A stretch of 64,000 bases of DNA from Paenibacillaceae bacterium (GCA_029256185.1 JAQSYI010000009.1:62001-126000), one strand, 5' to 3'. Numbered from the stretch's first letter, positions 52,066-61,728 are shown. Translations and numbers: made by a program. The notes: generated from the sequence alone by a model not told the origin.

Positions 52066-52082
52066 TTTATTTACTAAATAAA
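52066..52082. promoter_or_regulatory. Palindromic operator in the gal operon leader
   Basis: TTTATTTACTAAATAAA is a perfect 17-bp palindrome between the promoter and the ROK start codon. A second, wider inverted repeat, AAGTATG (52081-52087) and CATACTT (52106-52112), spans the -10. Both are candidate binding sites of the ROK repressor. Confidence 0.65.
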
Positions 52083-52098
52083 GTATGTTGTTACCGTT

Positions 52099-52126
52099 AT
52101 TGTAGCATACTTTGGCGGGGAATCAA
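52099..52126 (-). promoter_or_regulatory. Promoter of the ROK-gal operon
   Basis: On the minus strand, TTGATT (52126-52121), a 16-bp spacer and TACAAT (52104-52099) with an extended TGC just before it. Confidence 0.55.
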
Positions 52127-52261
52127 GAGCCAATTTGACTTTTTGCCAATTGTCTTTTTGCAGGCAGGGGGTAGACAAGGGAATTGCTGAAAAAAAACAG
52201 AATCAGCTTGACTCTTGTCTTGCTGCCCAAAAATAAGGATGGTAAAATAAGGGGCAACAAA

Positions 52262-52352
52262 AAACAATCCCCCAAAAGTGACGAGAGGCTTCGAAGCAAA
52301 ATCCGGGTGCTTTTTGGGGAGCCCCCGAATGAAAATGCCACAATCCGGCAGT
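52262..52352 (+). repeat. Dispersed hairpin element, copy 2
   Basis: Second copy of the element at 44393, in the 390-bp gap between the ROK gene and the SGNH hydrolase. CCCCAAAA (52270-52277) pairs with TTTTGGGG (52312-52319) around a TTCGAA loop; GCCCCCGAATG and an imperfect second hairpin (AATGCC, GGCAGTT) follow. Substitutions fall on both arms, with pairing largely kept. Confidence 0.75.
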
Positions 52353-52436
52353 TCTAAAAAAGAAAGAGCTTCCGTACTCGCGGGGATCTTCTTTCGGGGC
52401 GAATTTGCCTTAAATCCAATATTGTGGGAGGAAAAA

Positions 52437-53078
52437 ATGAAGGAGCTTACCATTTTTCTATTGGGAGACAGCATCTCTCTGCATTATGGTCCTGATCTGC
52501 AAGCTGCTCTGGCGGGCAAATACCGCTTTGTCCGGAAGGAAGGGCAGGCCGAAGCGATGCAGAATCTGGATATTCCTATAGGAGGCAACGGCGGGGACAG
52601 CAGCAGAGTGCTTGATTATCTGCTGCAACGTGAAGCGGCGGGACATCTGCGGGAGGACCTGCTGCTGCTGAATTGCGGCTTGCACGACGTTAAGCGCGAC
52701 CCTGTCCACGGCACGCTTCAGGTTCCATTGGACAAGTACAAGCAAAACTTGGAGCAAATCGTCCAGGTGCTGCGTAGAGCGGGCGTTCCTGTGCTCTGGA
52801 TCCGCACTACCCCTGTGGACGACCAGCGCCACAACAGCCTCTCCCATGAGTTTCACCGGTACAACCGGGATGTGGAGCTATATAATGAAGCAGCGGATCA
52901 GATCATGAACGCCTCCGGGATTCCGCTCGTTGATCTTAACAGCTTCTCCCGGAATCTGGGCGGCGATGCTTATTGCGATCATGTGCATTATACCGAATCC
53001 GCCCGTGCCCGGCAGGCTGCCTTCCTGGCGGGAGCCGTTTCCTTCTGCTTGCAGGAGAAGCTGGAGCTCAATCATTGA
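52437..53078 (+). CDS. SGNH/GDSL-family hydrolase
   Basis: 213 residues from the ATG at 52437 after GGGAGG. The four SGNH blocks are present: FLLGDSISLHYG (Ser), a Gly in IGGNGGDSSR, Asn in LLNCGLHDV, and the C-terminal DHVHYTESA with catalytic Asp and His. No signal peptide is seen, so it should act in the cytoplasm. Such enzymes remove acetyl or acyl groups from sugars or lipids. Its position between gal and xyl genes suggests a sugar esterase. It is preceded by the dispersed hairpin element and ends at a terminator near 53148. Confidence 0.88.
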   Translation: MKELTIFLLGDSISLHYGPDLQAALAGKYRFVRKEGQAEAMQNLDIPIGGNGGDSSRVLDYLLQREAAGHLREDLLLLNCGLHDVKRDPVHGTLQVPLDKYKQNLEQIVQVLRRAGVPVLWIRTTPVDDQRHNSLSHEFHRYNRDVELYNEAADQIMNASGIPLVDLNSFSRNLGGDAYCDHVHYTESARARQAAFLAGAVSFCLQEKLELNH

Positions 53079-53147
53079 AGCAATATAATGCCTTAGGGGG
53101 GAAACTCTCCTTCCTCGAATGATAGACTTCGGGGATAATATGTTAAG

Positions 53148-53170
53148 AAAAACCCCCTGAGGGAGTTTTT
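53148..53170 (+). terminator. Terminator of the SGNH hydrolase gene
   Basis: AAAAACCCCCTGAGGGAGTTTTT folds with a TGA loop and one C/A mismatch and ends in five T. Confidence 0.65.
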
Positions 53171-53199
53171 GGGGGAAGAAGAGCATCCGCCTTAAGCAT

Positions 53200-53432
53200 G
53201 CGAGGGACGGACATCAGCGCTCTTATTTGGCGAAAATCGGGGTGTTTGGAATTCTAACGGACACAGTCGCTCTTATCCGACTCCCTTGCTCTCAATTCAG
53301 GGGGATTTCGGTGAACTCCTTCACCACTTGATCTGCGGAGAAAAGGCCTCCTCTTGCTGCGAATTATTTACTTTGTGAAGTTGAGAAAGGTCTTCCCCTT
53401 TTCTGCGGATTATATACTTTCTGGCGTAAATA
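53200..53432. repeat. Imperfect intergenic tandem repeats before xylB
   Basis: Two families. ACGGACATCAGCGCTCTTAT (53207-53226) recurs as ACGGACACAGTCGCTCTTAT (53257-53276), period 50. A segment at 53338-53380 recurs at 53383-53426, sharing GCGAATTATTTACTTT/GCGGATTATATACTTT. No gene is visible here. They look like genome-wide interspersed repeats, which cannot be shown from one window. Confidence 0.55.
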
Positions 53433-53481
53433 AAGACCGCAAGCAAGCGCATGCATAGAGCATGCGCTTGCTTGCGGTCTT
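53433..53481. repeat. 22-bp perfect inverted repeat
   Basis: Arms 53433-53454 and 53460-53481 are exact reverse complements around a 5-nt loop (ATAGA). The arms read AAGACCGCAAGC... and have an internal GCATGC. There is no clear T-run on the plus strand; on the minus strand a weak T-rich tail follows. Confidence 0.85.
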
Positions 53482-53548
53482 GTGAGCTGTTGTCAGCCTT
53501 CTCAGCCTGCTTTCACAGTCCAATTGGCGCTTTTCGTCATCATTATAT

Positions 53549-53580
53549 TAGTTTATTAATTAAACAAACTATGTTATAAT
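53549..53580 (+). promoter_or_regulatory. XylR-like operator overlapping the xylB promoter
   Basis: The sequence 53549-53571 begins TAGTTT and ends AAACTA, with 9 of 11 symmetric pairs, like Bacillus XylR operators (TTAGTTTGTTT half-sites). A consensus -10 TATAAT follows at 53575-53580, with a weak -35 inside the palindrome, so a bound repressor would block transcription. Confidence 0.7.
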
Positions 53581-53614
53581 CGGCTTACCAATTAGTATGA
53601 GGTGATAAGCTGCG

Positions 53615-55141
53615 ATGAAATATTTCCTGGGGATTGATTTGGGCACTTCTGCTGTTAAATGTATCTTAGTGGATGAACAAGGGAGTGTAACAGGAGTCCA
53701 TAGTGAGGAATACCCTTTGTACCAACCGTTTCCCGGGTGGGCGGAACAGAATCCGGAGGATTGGTGGCAGCAGTCTGCCTTGGCCATCCGCAAGCTTCTG
53801 GACCAATGCGGGCTGGACGGTGCCCAGGTAGCCGGTGTAGGGCTGTCAGGGCAGATGCATGGCTCCGTTTTTTTAGATGAACATCTGAATGTGGTCCGCC
53901 CCGCTCTGCTATGGTGCGACCAACGAACCGGCGCGCAATGCGAATGGATTGAGAATACCATCGGCCGGCAACGTCTGGGCGAGTTAACGGGCAACAAGGC
54001 GCTGACCGGATTCACCGCTCCCAAAGCTGTTTGGCTAAAGCAGCATGAACCGGACAACTTTGCCAAGACCCGCCATATGATGCTCCCCAAAGATTACGTA
54101 CGGCTGCAGCTGACAGGCGGCTTCGGCATGGATGTGGCCGATGCCAGCGGTACACTGCTGCTGAACGTAGAGACGCGCCGCTGGTCACAGGAGGTGGTGG
54201 AAGCGTTGGGCCTGCCTATGGAATGGCTGCCGCCGCTGTTTGAGAGCAATGAGGCGGCAGGACATATCACTCCTGCTGCGGCTGCCGCAACCGGCTTGGC
54301 CGAAGGCATCTCTGTGGTTGCGGGCGGCGGCGATCAAGCCTGCGGCGCTGTGGGCGTAGGCGTGGTCAAGAAGGGGGTTGCTTCGGTGGCGCTGGGCACC
54401 TCCGGCGTGGTATTCGTCCATGACGAATCCTACCAGGTAGACCCGGAATGCCGCCTTCACTCCTTCTGCCACGGCGTTCCCGGCAAGTGGCACCGGATGG
54501 GTGTCATGCTTGCCGCCGGAGGCTCGTTCCAATGGTGGAAGAACCAGTTCGGCTACGAAGAGCTGCAGCAGGCCGCCCGTGACGGCCGGGATGTGTATGA
54601 ATATCTGACCGCTCTGGCGGAAACGGCGCCTATCGGCAGCGAGGGATTGCTCTTCATGCCTTATCTGACCGGCGAGCGCACTCCCCATCCGGATCCCAAA
54701 GCCCGCGGGGGCTTCATCGGACTCAACATGCGGCATACCAAAGCCCACCTGACCCGCGCCGTTCTGGAAGGAATCACCTTCGGCCTGCGTGACTCCTTTG
54801 AGCTGATGAAGCAATCATCCGTAGAAATCACCGAGCTGCGCGTCAACGGCGGCGGAGCCAAGAGCGTGTTCTGGAGGCAGATGATCGCCGATATCTTCGG
54901 CTGCCCTGTCGTCACCGTCAACTCTACAGACGGTCCTGCCTACGGCGCCGCGGTAATGGCGGCATCCGGCGTGCTGCAGCGTGACATAACCCAATTATGC
55001 GAAGAGTGGATTGCTGTTGAAGACCGTACCGAGCCTAAGCCGGAGAACAGGGACAGATACGAAGAGTACTACCGCATCTTCCGCTCTCTCTACCCTACCC
55101 TGAAAGACACCCTGCACCAGCTTAGCGATTTGGTTATGTAA
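53615..55141 (+). CDS. xylB: Xylulokinase
   Basis: 508 residues of the FGGY kinase family. Seen are FLGIDLGTSAVKCILVD at the N-terminus, GLSGQMHGSVFLD, the substrate-site DASGTLLLNV, TSGVVFVHDE, and the C-terminal FGGY signature in the LRVNGGGAKSVFWRQMIADI region. It phosphorylates D-xylulose to xylulose 5-phosphate. The ribosome site GAGGTGAT is good. The upstream palindrome matches XylR control. The usual partner xylA is absent on both sides, so the isomerase must be elsewhere or the kinase serves another route to xylulose. A strong terminator follows. Confidence 0.95.
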   Translation: MKYFLGIDLGTSAVKCILVDEQGSVTGVHSEEYPLYQPFPGWAEQNPEDWWQQSALAIRKLLDQCGLDGAQVAGVGLSGQMHGSVFLDEHLNVVRPALLWCDQRTGAQCEWIENTIGRQRLGELTGNKALTGFTAPKAVWLKQHEPDNFAKTRHMMLPKDYVRLQLTGGFGMDVADASGTLLLNVETRRWSQEVVEALGLPMEWLPPLFESNEAAGHITPAAAAATGLAEGISVVAGGGDQACGAVGVGVVKKGVASVALGTSGVVFVHDESYQVDPECRLHSFCHGVPGKWHRMGVMLAAGGSFQWWKNQFGYEELQQAARDGRDVYEYLTALAETAPIGSEGLLFMPYLTGERTPHPDPKARGGFIGLNMRHTKAHLTRAVLEGITFGLRDSFELMKQSSVEITELRVNGGGAKSVFWRQMIADIFGCPVVTVNSTDGPAYGAAVMAASGVLQRDITQLCEEWIAVEDRTEPKPENRDRYEEYYRIFRSLYPTLKDTLHQLSDLVM

Positions 55142-55145
55142 ATCA

Positions 55146-55188
55146 CCCCCTGAGGAAGTCCTTCCAAGGACCTTCTTCAGGGGGTTTT
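55146..55188 (+). terminator. Terminator of xylB
   Basis: CCCCCTGAGGAAGTCCTT pairs with the following AAGGAC-C-TTCTTCAGGGGG and ends in TTTT. It is nearly symmetrical, so it may also stop traffic from the 6S side. Confidence 0.85.
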
Positions 55189-55248
55189 ATGGCCGTATGC
55201 AACAACAAAGACCCCTTCTGTACGGAAGGAGCCTTGTTTGCGGGCAAC

Positions 55249-55432
55249 AAAAAACCCGCCTATGCCGTCCAGTCCTCGATGCTTCAAACCTGCACTCGCA
55301 GGTGGGTGATTGCAGCAACGCTTTTGAGGTCCCTTTTCGAGGGCATGTCAGCCACGGTGCAATGTTAATCTCCCTAGAAACATTCATTGGTTTAAAACAA
55401 GAGAGGTCCGAAACGAACATCGCAGGATTTGT
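55249..55432 (-). ncRNA. ssrS: 6S RNA
   Basis: About 184 nt on the minus strand. The 5' strand ATCCTGCGATGTTCG and the 3' strand CATCGAGGACT form the closing stem, with a large internal bubble and an apical stem as in 6S RNA. TGACATGCCCTCGAAAAGGG corresponds to the conserved apical part, and a CCTGC/GCAGG hairpin lies in the 3' half of the bubble, where Firmicute 6S RNAs have one. A strong promoter precedes it and a run of six T (55254-55249) gives the likely 3' end. 6S RNA binds the sigma-A holoenzyme as a promoter mimic in stationary phase. Ends are estimated. Overlapping short open frames on either strand are not genes. Confidence 0.82.
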
Positions 55433-55438
55433 ATCTTT

Positions 55439-55467
55439 ATTATATCCCTCAAGTAATGGATTGTAAA
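55439..55467 (-). promoter_or_regulatory. 6S RNA promoter
   Basis: On the minus strand, TTTACA (55467-55462), a 17-bp spacer and a consensus TATAAT (55444-55439), placing the start near 55432. Confidence 0.75.
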
Positions 55468-55570
55468 CGGTGGATGCTCCTAAAAGCTATTGGCTGTCTT
55501 CCCTGAATAAGGAATACATCCGCCCGCTGTTATCCGTCTCCATGAATGACGTCTTGCCCGTCACGAATGG

Positions 55571-56362
55571 CTACTCCTTGGTCTGGACCGACTCATCCAG
55601 GCCCATCTCCTTAAGCGCTTCCTTCTCTCTGGCCTTCTCCGCCTTATCCTGAATCCGCTGGAAGCTCCGGTAGAAATACCAAAACGATGCAATGGCGCAT
55701 AAGCTCCCCATAAAGAAAGGAATCAGAAAGGTAAACTTGGTGAAGCTGATCCAGATGATAACACCCGAAGTCACCAAAGAACCTATCGATGTGAAGGGCT
55801 GGCCTAAAGTCATAATAAACGAATTCTTGACCAGTTGAATCAGCTTCATCTCGAAGTGAACGGTCATACACAGAAAGTTGATAAGCGCCGCCGCATAAAC
55901 AAAGCAAAAGGAAATGAACAAGAAGGAAAGCAGCCGCACGATCCCGTCCATCCCTGAATAAAAAATAATGCACTGTACAATCATGAAGCCAAGCGCAAGA
56001 AAGATTAGGCCGCCCAGCATGCTTTGCTTGTAATTTTCCTTGTAGTTGCGGAAGAAGGTCTTAAACAGCGGAACATCCACATCGCCCATCACCCACTTGC
56101 GGGCTACTGCGAACATCGCCGCGGATGCGGGAATCAGAAAAAATGGGGCAGAAAGTGCCGGCCAGAACATCATAGCGCCAAACTCGGCTAACATTTGATT
56201 CGGATCAACATTGGGGTCTACGGTTCCAGGACTCATAAGAGGCGCAAGAAGTAAAAACAAAGTAGGGATCGAACAAATCGCCCACAAAAGATTGATGGCG
56301 GACAAGCGCATAATCCATTCCGATATGCGGTAAAATCCACCCATTAGACCTCTCATTTCCAA
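55571..56362 (-). CDS. DUF624 (YesL-like) membrane protein
   Basis: 263 residues with five to six membrane segments and a basic-acidic cytoplasmic tail. The N-terminal GGFYRISEWIMRLSAINLLW and the middle FFRNYKENYKQS are DUF624 hallmarks. YesL-type proteins commonly accompany sugar ABC transporters in Firmicutes; none is adjacent here. The start is a TTG at 56362 with AAGGAGGAG 8 bp before it; an ATG two codons on is the alternative. It is upstream of the 6S gene on the same strand, which has its own promoter. Molecular function is unknown. Confidence 0.85.
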   Translation of the reverse strand: MEMRGLMGGFYRISEWIMRLSAINLLWAICSIPTLFLLLAPLMSPGTVDPNVDPNQMLAEFGAMMFWPALSAPFFLIPASAAMFAVARKWVMGDVDVPLFKTFFRNYKENYKQSMLGGLIFLALGFMIVQCIIFYSGMDGIVRLLSFLFISFCFVYAAALINFLCMTVHFEMKLIQLVKNSFIMTLGQPFTSIGSLVTSGVIIWISFTKFTFLIPFFMGSLCAIASFWYFYRSFQRIQDKAEKAREKEALKEMGLDESVQTKE

Positions 56363-56483
56363 AAGAAGCTCCTCCTTAGCGTTTCCTCATCGGCATTCTG
56401 AGGACATGTTGCTAAATAATTAATATCTCTGTCTTTATTATAGCCTATTCCAAGTAAAATCGGTAGCGAATGCCCTTCAGCGG

Positions 56484-57578
56484 TCAGACTGGGCTGATTT
56501 CCATGTACCGCTCGGATATCTCCTTGAATTTATGCTGGCATCTGATGAAAATTTGGACGATTTCCGGATCAAAATGCTTGCCGGATTCGCTGATAATCAG
56601 TTCAACCGCCTTGCTATGGGGGAATGCCTCCTTGTACACCCTCTTGCTGGTAAGGGCATCGTATACATCCGCCACCGCCATGAGCCGGGCCGAGAGGGGA
56701 ATCGCCTCCCCGGACAACCCTTCCGGATATCCCGTCCCATCCCATTTCTCATGATGGGAATACACTATCTCCTTGGCGAAGCGCAAGAAGGTCTCCGGCT
56801 TGTCCATCACCATCTCCGCTCTTGCGATGGCATCCCGTCCGATCGCCGTATGGGTCTTCATAATTTCGAACTCCTCATAAGTCAGCCGCCCGGGCTTCAG
56901 CAGAATATGATCGGGGATGCCCACCTTGCCGATATCATGAAGGGGCGCGGAGGTCACAATCAGATCAACACTTTGCTGGGTCAGGACATGGGAGTACTTT
57001 TCAGATTGTCTGAGCAAGGTGGCTAATTCCTCTATGTACAGCTTGGTGCGCTGAATATGCTTGCCGGTTTCCGGATCCCTGATCTCAGCCAAGGCGGCCA
57101 TGGACATAATGGAAGCATCCTGGATCTGGTAGATTTCCTTCATCCGTCTGGAAACCTCCTTCTCCAGGTACTCGTTCTGATCCCTCAGAAAATCCTGGGA
57201 CTGCTTCAGGGTCAGATGAGTTTTCACCCGGGACAGCAGGATGGGAGAGCTGATGGGTTTAACGATATAGTCCACCGCACCCAGATCAAAGCCTCTGTTC
57301 TCATCTTCAATCTCGTTTTTGGCCGTAAGAAAAATAATGGGAATATCCTTAAGCTCCGCATGTTGCTTGAATTGCCGGCAGGTTTCGTAACCGTCCATCA
57401 CCGGCATCATCACGTCAAGCAAAATCAGATCCGGCGCAGATGAGCGGGCAATCTCCAATGCCTTTTGCCCGTTGGTCGCCACCTTTACCTTATAGTTGTT
57501 CTTCAGCAGCCCGCTAACCAGAGCCAAATTATCCGGAGTATCATCCACCACCAAAATGACAGGCTTATGCTTCAGCAT
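56484..57578 (-). CDS. Response regulator with HD-GYP phosphodiesterase domain
   Basis: 364 residues from the ATG at 57578 (AGAGGTGAT 8 bp before; a GTG at 57587 is less well placed). A receiver domain at 5-125 carries the acidic pair VVDDTPDN and phospho-Asp in LILLDVMMPVMDG. After a helical linker comes the HD-GYP domain with PLHDIGKVGIPD and HHEKWDGTGYPEGL, so metal and GYP residues are intact. Such proteins hydrolyse cyclic di-GMP. It follows the hybrid kinase gene with a 5-bp gap and is surely its co-transcribed partner. Confidence 0.93.
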   Translation of the reverse strand: MLKHKPVILVVDDTPDNLALVSGLLKNNYKVKVATNGQKALEIARSSAPDLILLDVMMPVMDGYETCRQFKQHAELKDIPIIFLTAKNEIEDENRGFDLGAVDYIVKPISSPILLSRVKTHLTLKQSQDFLRDQNEYLEKEVSRRMKEIYQIQDASIMSMAALAEIRDPETGKHIQRTKLYIEELATLLRQSEKYSHVLTQQSVDLIVTSAPLHDIGKVGIPDHILLKPGRLTYEEFEIMKTHTAIGRDAIARAEMVMDKPETFLRFAKEIVYSHHEKWDGTGYPEGLSGEAIPLSARLMAVADVYDALTSKRVYKEAFPHSKAVELIISESGKHFDPEIVQIFIRCQHKFKEISERYMEISPV

Positions 57579-57583
57579 ATTGA

Positions 57584-60500
57584 TCACCTCTTCTCATGAA
57601 CTGATGAGTAAGCCCCTTCCAGCAGATGGACCGCTTGTTCAAATTCATATTGCTTCAACAACTCATCGAGCTTCGCCAACACCTCCGGCTGCAGCCACTC
57701 CTTGAACTGTCCTCTTGCCTCTTCATAATAACTCACCGACTCACTGTCGTTGTCTGCGAGCATCTCCAGCAGCGTAGTGACCTGCCGGCGGTACCGGGCA
57801 GGGTCCCGGGTTTCTGTCGGCGGTTCATTCCCTTCCTTATCCGCACAATACGCCGCAATCTCATCGAGAGCATGCCCGAGGAGCATGTCCAGCCCAGCCA
57901 AAGTTCGGGCTGCATCCTCCGCATCCCATTCGGAGGGAGAGTGGAGCTTTAGCTCCATAGCCCCCAAAAATTCATACAGCGCATTGATTCCCAGATTACC
58001 GGATACTCCCTTGAGATTATGAATGGTACGCTGTGCGGACTCCCAATCGCCCCGTTCCATGAACTGGCGGACCAGACGTGCGGACTCCTTTTGATTATCC
58101 GCATAATGCAGCAGCAGTTGCTTGTACAGCTGGGAGTTCCCGCCAAGCCGCCCGATGCCTTCCTCCATATTAATCCCGTTATGCATGGGGCCCGTTATTG
58201 CTGCCGAAGCATCCGCACCGCTTTCTTCTCCCGCTGCCGCTTCCCTCTCTCCTTCGGCAAAACCGGAAATCCATTTGCGTATTTTTCCGAAAAGAATATC
58301 GGGATCAACCGGTTTGGCCACATGGTCGTTCATCCCGGCAGCCAGACACTTCTCCTGCTCTTCTTGCATCGTGCGGGCGGTCATGGCAATGATCGGCAAA
58401 TCCAGGCCCAGCTTCCTGATTTTCTGTGCCGCCTCGAAGCCATCCATCACCGGCATTTGCAAATCCATCAGGACCAGACGATACGGCTGCTCCCTGTTCA
58501 TTTGCTCCATTCTGCGGACCGCTTCCTCCCCATTGCCGGCAATATCTACAAGCAGGCCCTGGCTTGCCAGCAGTTCCGCGGCAATCTGCTGGTTGATCTC
58601 ATTGTCCTCCACCAGCAGGACCCTGCCGGACAGATTGTAGCGGATCTTCTGAATCCGGTTATTATCGGCAAGAAGGTTCATGTCGGGGGCAAACAGGCCG
58701 ATAATGGAATCGAACAAGGTAGACTCACTTACCGGCTTGACCAGGAAACCGTCAATCATGGCTTCCTCCGCCTGCTTCCTCAGCTCATCCCTGCCGAAGG
58801 CCGTTGCCAGAATAATCGCTGGAACCTTGCGGAGAATGGAACCTTGCTTGATGATCCGAGCTGTCTCGATCCCGCACATCCCTTCCAACTGCCAGTCCAG
58901 CAGAACCGCATCATAAGGTTCATGAGCATCCGCTTGCACCAGGGCGCCGATTGCTTCCTCACCGGAGGATACGGCGTAAGCCCGGCAGTGCATATTCTTC
59001 AGATATTCAAGCATAATTTGCCTTACCGACTTATTGTCATCCACCACGAGAATCCGCAGAGAGTGAATCCGCTCGGGTATCACCCGCACAGACGTCCAGT
59101 TGTCGGCGCTGTTGCCGAACCAAGCGGTAAAAGTAAAGGTGCTGCCCCGTCCTTCCCGGCTCTCCACCCCTATCTCCCCGCCCATCATATTCACCAGTTC
59201 CCGGCTGATGGCAAGTCCCAGTCCGGTTCCTCCGAACCTGCGGGTGGTGGAGTTATCCGCTTGAGTAAAGGGCTGAAACAACCTTTCCTTGGCCTCCGGG
59301 CTCATTCCGATCCCCGTATCGGCTACTGTAAACGCAAGCTGAATCCGTCCTTCGGCCTGCTTGTCGATCTCCACATTGACAGAAACCTCACCCTTCTCGG
59401 TGAACTTTACGGCGTTGCTTACCAGATTGGTAATCACCTGTCCCAAGCGGAGCGGATCCCCGGTTAGCCGTTCCGGAATACGGGGCGAGATCCGGTAAAG
59501 CAGCTCCAGTCCTTTGTCATGGGCCGTTTGGCTTGTCAGACCCACCGCATCGGCAATCACATCTTCCAAAATAAAATCAGTCTGCTCCATCTCAAGCCTC
59601 CCTGATTCAATCTTGGAGAAGTCGAGGATATCATTGATCACTACCAGCAGGGACTTGCCGGCGTTATGAATCTTAAGGACGTAATCCCGTTGCTTGGGAG
59701 TCAGATCCGTCTTCAGAGCCAGATACGCCATACCTATTACGGCATTCATCGGCGTCCTGATCTCATGGCTCATGTTGGCCAGAAATTGCGACTTGGCTGC
59801 AGTTGCTTCCTCCGCAAGGCAGACGGCCAGCTCCAGTTCCTTCTCCTTGGACTTCAAATCCGTAATATCCGTCAGAACCCCGAGATACCCGCCAATCGTT
59901 CCATCCGACAGCCGGTATGCAGAGACACAATAGAGAATGTCATGATCCAGCCCGTCCGAGTATCTCCGCTTCATCTGAACAGTGACAGGCTGAGCCGCGG
60001 CGTCCACCCGCCTCTTCACCGCGGCGAATTCCCCGTATATTCCTTCCGTTACATGGCCAAGCTCCCACAGCTTCATGCCTGCAAGAGCCTCCCGGTCAAT
60101 CTGGAAGGCTTGCTCATAGGCTCTGTTGCAGCCGATGAAATTCTCCGCCGAATCCAGATAAAACAAGGGATTGGGCAAGGAATCGATCAGTTGGGTGGTA
60201 AAATACAGCTGGTCCGACAACTCCTTGCGGACCCGCTTGTACTCCGATACGTTCTCCTTGATTCCTACATATTGAGTGGTTTCGCCATATTCATTCTTGA
60301 TTGGGGAGATGATAACCGCCTCCACATACTCTTCCCCGCTCTTCTTCTTATTGATAAATTCTCCTTCCCACTTCTCTCCCTGGCGCAGCTTTCCCCACAT
60401 CTGGTCATAGGTTTCCTGCTGGGTCTTGTCCGTGCGCAGAATTCCCGGCTTCTTGCCCATAGCTTCCTCTTTGGTATATCCGGTTATCTTCGTGAAGTAA

Positions 60501-61567
60501 GGATTGGTATATTCGATCAGGCCCGCGGTATTCGTAATCACGATGGACAGAGGCGATTGCTCAATCGCATCCAGATACAGACGCAGTTCTTCATTATATT
60601 TGCGCTCGGTCTGGAGCAGCATCTTGGCGGCGTTCAACTGCCGGACATACAGCCGCACGATAAAATAAGACATAATGACAATCGTAAAATAAAGCAATAT
60701 ATTGGCAGATACCCCTTTAATGAAGATAACCATCACCGGATAGGCAATGAACAATAGTCCCGCTTTCAGGGATCTGTCGCCTACTCCGGTCTTGCCCCCT
60801 AACAGTCCCGCACTCCCCGAAAAACGGGAATTGTGGAGGAGCGCGCTTGCCGCAATAAGGAGCGTAGCCGTTTTATACACCACATCCACCAGCGTGCCGG
60901 AGAATATCCGGTATTGCAAGGTTTGCAGCAAATCGGTGAAGGCCGAAATCCCGATTCCGCCCATTAACAGCAAAAAACCGATCGTCCGGGATTTCTCTTC
61001 CGCGTACAACCAGATCAACAAAATAAGGGATAAACTGAACAGCGAAATAATAATATACAGAAAAATAAGAACGGTCCGGATATCCAGCCCGCTGAAGTTC
61101 GAAGCGTTGTCCTGAATAAAAATAAACCAGACGGTACCCACAATGCACTCCGCCGAAGTAATCCGGTCCCATAGCAGCTGGATCCTGTTATACGGCTTGG
61201 CGAAGGCATAGAAGCACCGGAGCAACAAAACGATAAAAACCAGCTTGGGTGCGGCATAAAGCACCAGCTTGACCGCCGTAAACAGAGAATCCCCCGTATC
61301 CGCAAAGCCTGAGACACCGCCAGCCAGTACAACGAACACGTCACCGGCAATGTGAAACAAAAAAGCATAGCGGACCAGCCCGGTCATTCCCTGCGGATAG
61401 AGAGACACCGGGACCGGGAAAAAGCGGTAAGCGGCATAAGCCAGCAAAGGTGCTAAAGGCATGGCAGCAGCCAGCAGGTAAGGATTATCATAAATAAGAA
61501 ATGCTGCATATATCAAGATATAGGAAACGATAGCTGCCCACATCAGACGTGCATCAAGCTTTCCCAT
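57584..61567 (-). CDS. Hybrid sensor histidine kinase (PAS-PAS-HisKA-HATPase-REC-REC-HPt)
   Basis: 1,327 residues from the ATG at 61567 (AAGGGGTGG upstream); a TTG at 61612 has no site. About eight membrane segments in the first 260 residues form a sensor region resembling MASE-type domains. PAS1 (about 325-440, [19 protein letters not shown]) and PAS2 (about 445-570) follow, then HisKA with [18 protein letters not shown] (about 600), HATPase with [18 protein letters not shown], two receivers (phospho-Asp in LLDWQ and [11 protein letters not shown]) and an HPt domain with [11 protein letters not shown] (about 1180). The complete phosphorelay should end on the HD-GYP regulator encoded next. 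The signal is unknown. Confidence 0.93.
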   Translation of the reverse strand: MGKLDARLMWAAIVSYILIYAAFLIYDNPYLLAAAMPLAPLLAYAAYRFFPVPVSLYPQGMTGLVRYAFLFHIAGDVFVVLAGGVSGFADTGDSLFTAVKLVLYAAPKLVFIVLLLRCFYAFAKPYNRIQLLWDRITSAECIVGTVWFIFIQDNASNFSGLDIRTVLIFLYIIISLFSLSLILLIWLYAEEKSRTIGFLLLMGGIGISAFTDLLQTLQYRIFSGTLVDVVYKTATLLIAASALLHNSRFSGSAGLLGGKTGVGDRSLKAGLLFIAYPVMVIFIKGVSANILLYFTIVIMSYFIVRLYVRQLNAAKMLLQTERKYNEELRLYLDAIEQSPLSIVITNTAGLIEYTNPYFTKITGYTKEEAMGKKPGILRTDKTQQETYDQMWGKLRQGEKWEGEFINKKKSGEEYVEAVIISPIKNEYGETTQYVGIKENVSEYKRVRKELSDQLYFTTQLIDSLPNPLFYLDSAENFIGCNRAYEQAFQIDREALAGMKLWELGHVTEGIYGEFAAVKRRVDAAAQPVTVQMKRRYSDGLDHDILYCVSAYRLSDGTIGGYLGVLTDITDLKSKEKELELAVCLAEEATAAKSQFLANMSHEIRTPMNAVIGMAYLALKTDLTPKQRDYVLKIHNAGKSLLVVINDILDFSKIESGRLEMEQTDFILEDVIADAVGLTSQTAHDKGLELLYRISPRIPERLTGDPLRLGQVITNLVSNAVKFTEKGEVSVNVEIDKQAEGRIQLAFTVADTGIGMSPEAKERLFQPFTQADNSTTRRFGGTGLGLAISRELVNMMGGEIGVESREGRGSTFTFTAWFGNSADNWTSVRVIPERIHSLRILVVDDNKSVRQIMLEYLKNMHCRAYAVSSGEEAIGALVQADAHEPYDAVLLDWQLEGMCGIETARIIKQGSILRKVPAIILATAFGRDELRKQAEEAMIDGFLVKPVSESTLFDSIIGLFAPDMNLLADNNRIQKIRYNLSGRVLLVEDNEINQQIAAELLASQGLLVDIAGNGEEAVRRMEQMNREQPYRLVLMDLQMPVMDGFEAAQKIRKLGLDLPIIAMTARTMQEEQEKCLAAGMNDHVAKPVDPDILFGKIRKWISGFAEGEREAAAGEESGADASAAITGPMHNGINMEEGIGRLGGNSQLYKQLLLHYADNQKESARLVRQFMERGDWESAQRTIHNLKGVSGNLGINALYEFLGAMELKLHSPSEWDAEDAARTLAGLDMLLGHALDEIAAYCADKEGNEPPTETRDPARYRRQVTTLLEMLADNDSESVSYYEEARGQFKEWLQPEVLAKLDELLKQYEFEQAVHLLEGAYSSVHEKR

Positions 61568-61728
61568 ACTGCCAGCCACCCCTTGGAGGAATGCGCACAA
61601 GCGATTCGTCAATTTACTACATATTTTACCTTATTCCGCCACATTTTTCAGCATGATTTTTCATATTCTGCATATTCAAGCTCAATCAGGTTCCGCAAGG
61701 GATGAATGGACAGATCTGCGCACGCAGA

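Noticed and set aside
53433..53481. Insertion-sequence end or transposon terminal repeat
   Set aside because: No transposase, no second end and no target duplication are visible; it is a single hairpin.
55197..55466. Open frames on both strands over the 6S RNA
   Set aside because: The RNA promoter, closing stem and T-run explain this DNA better, and neither frame has a ribosome site or domain.
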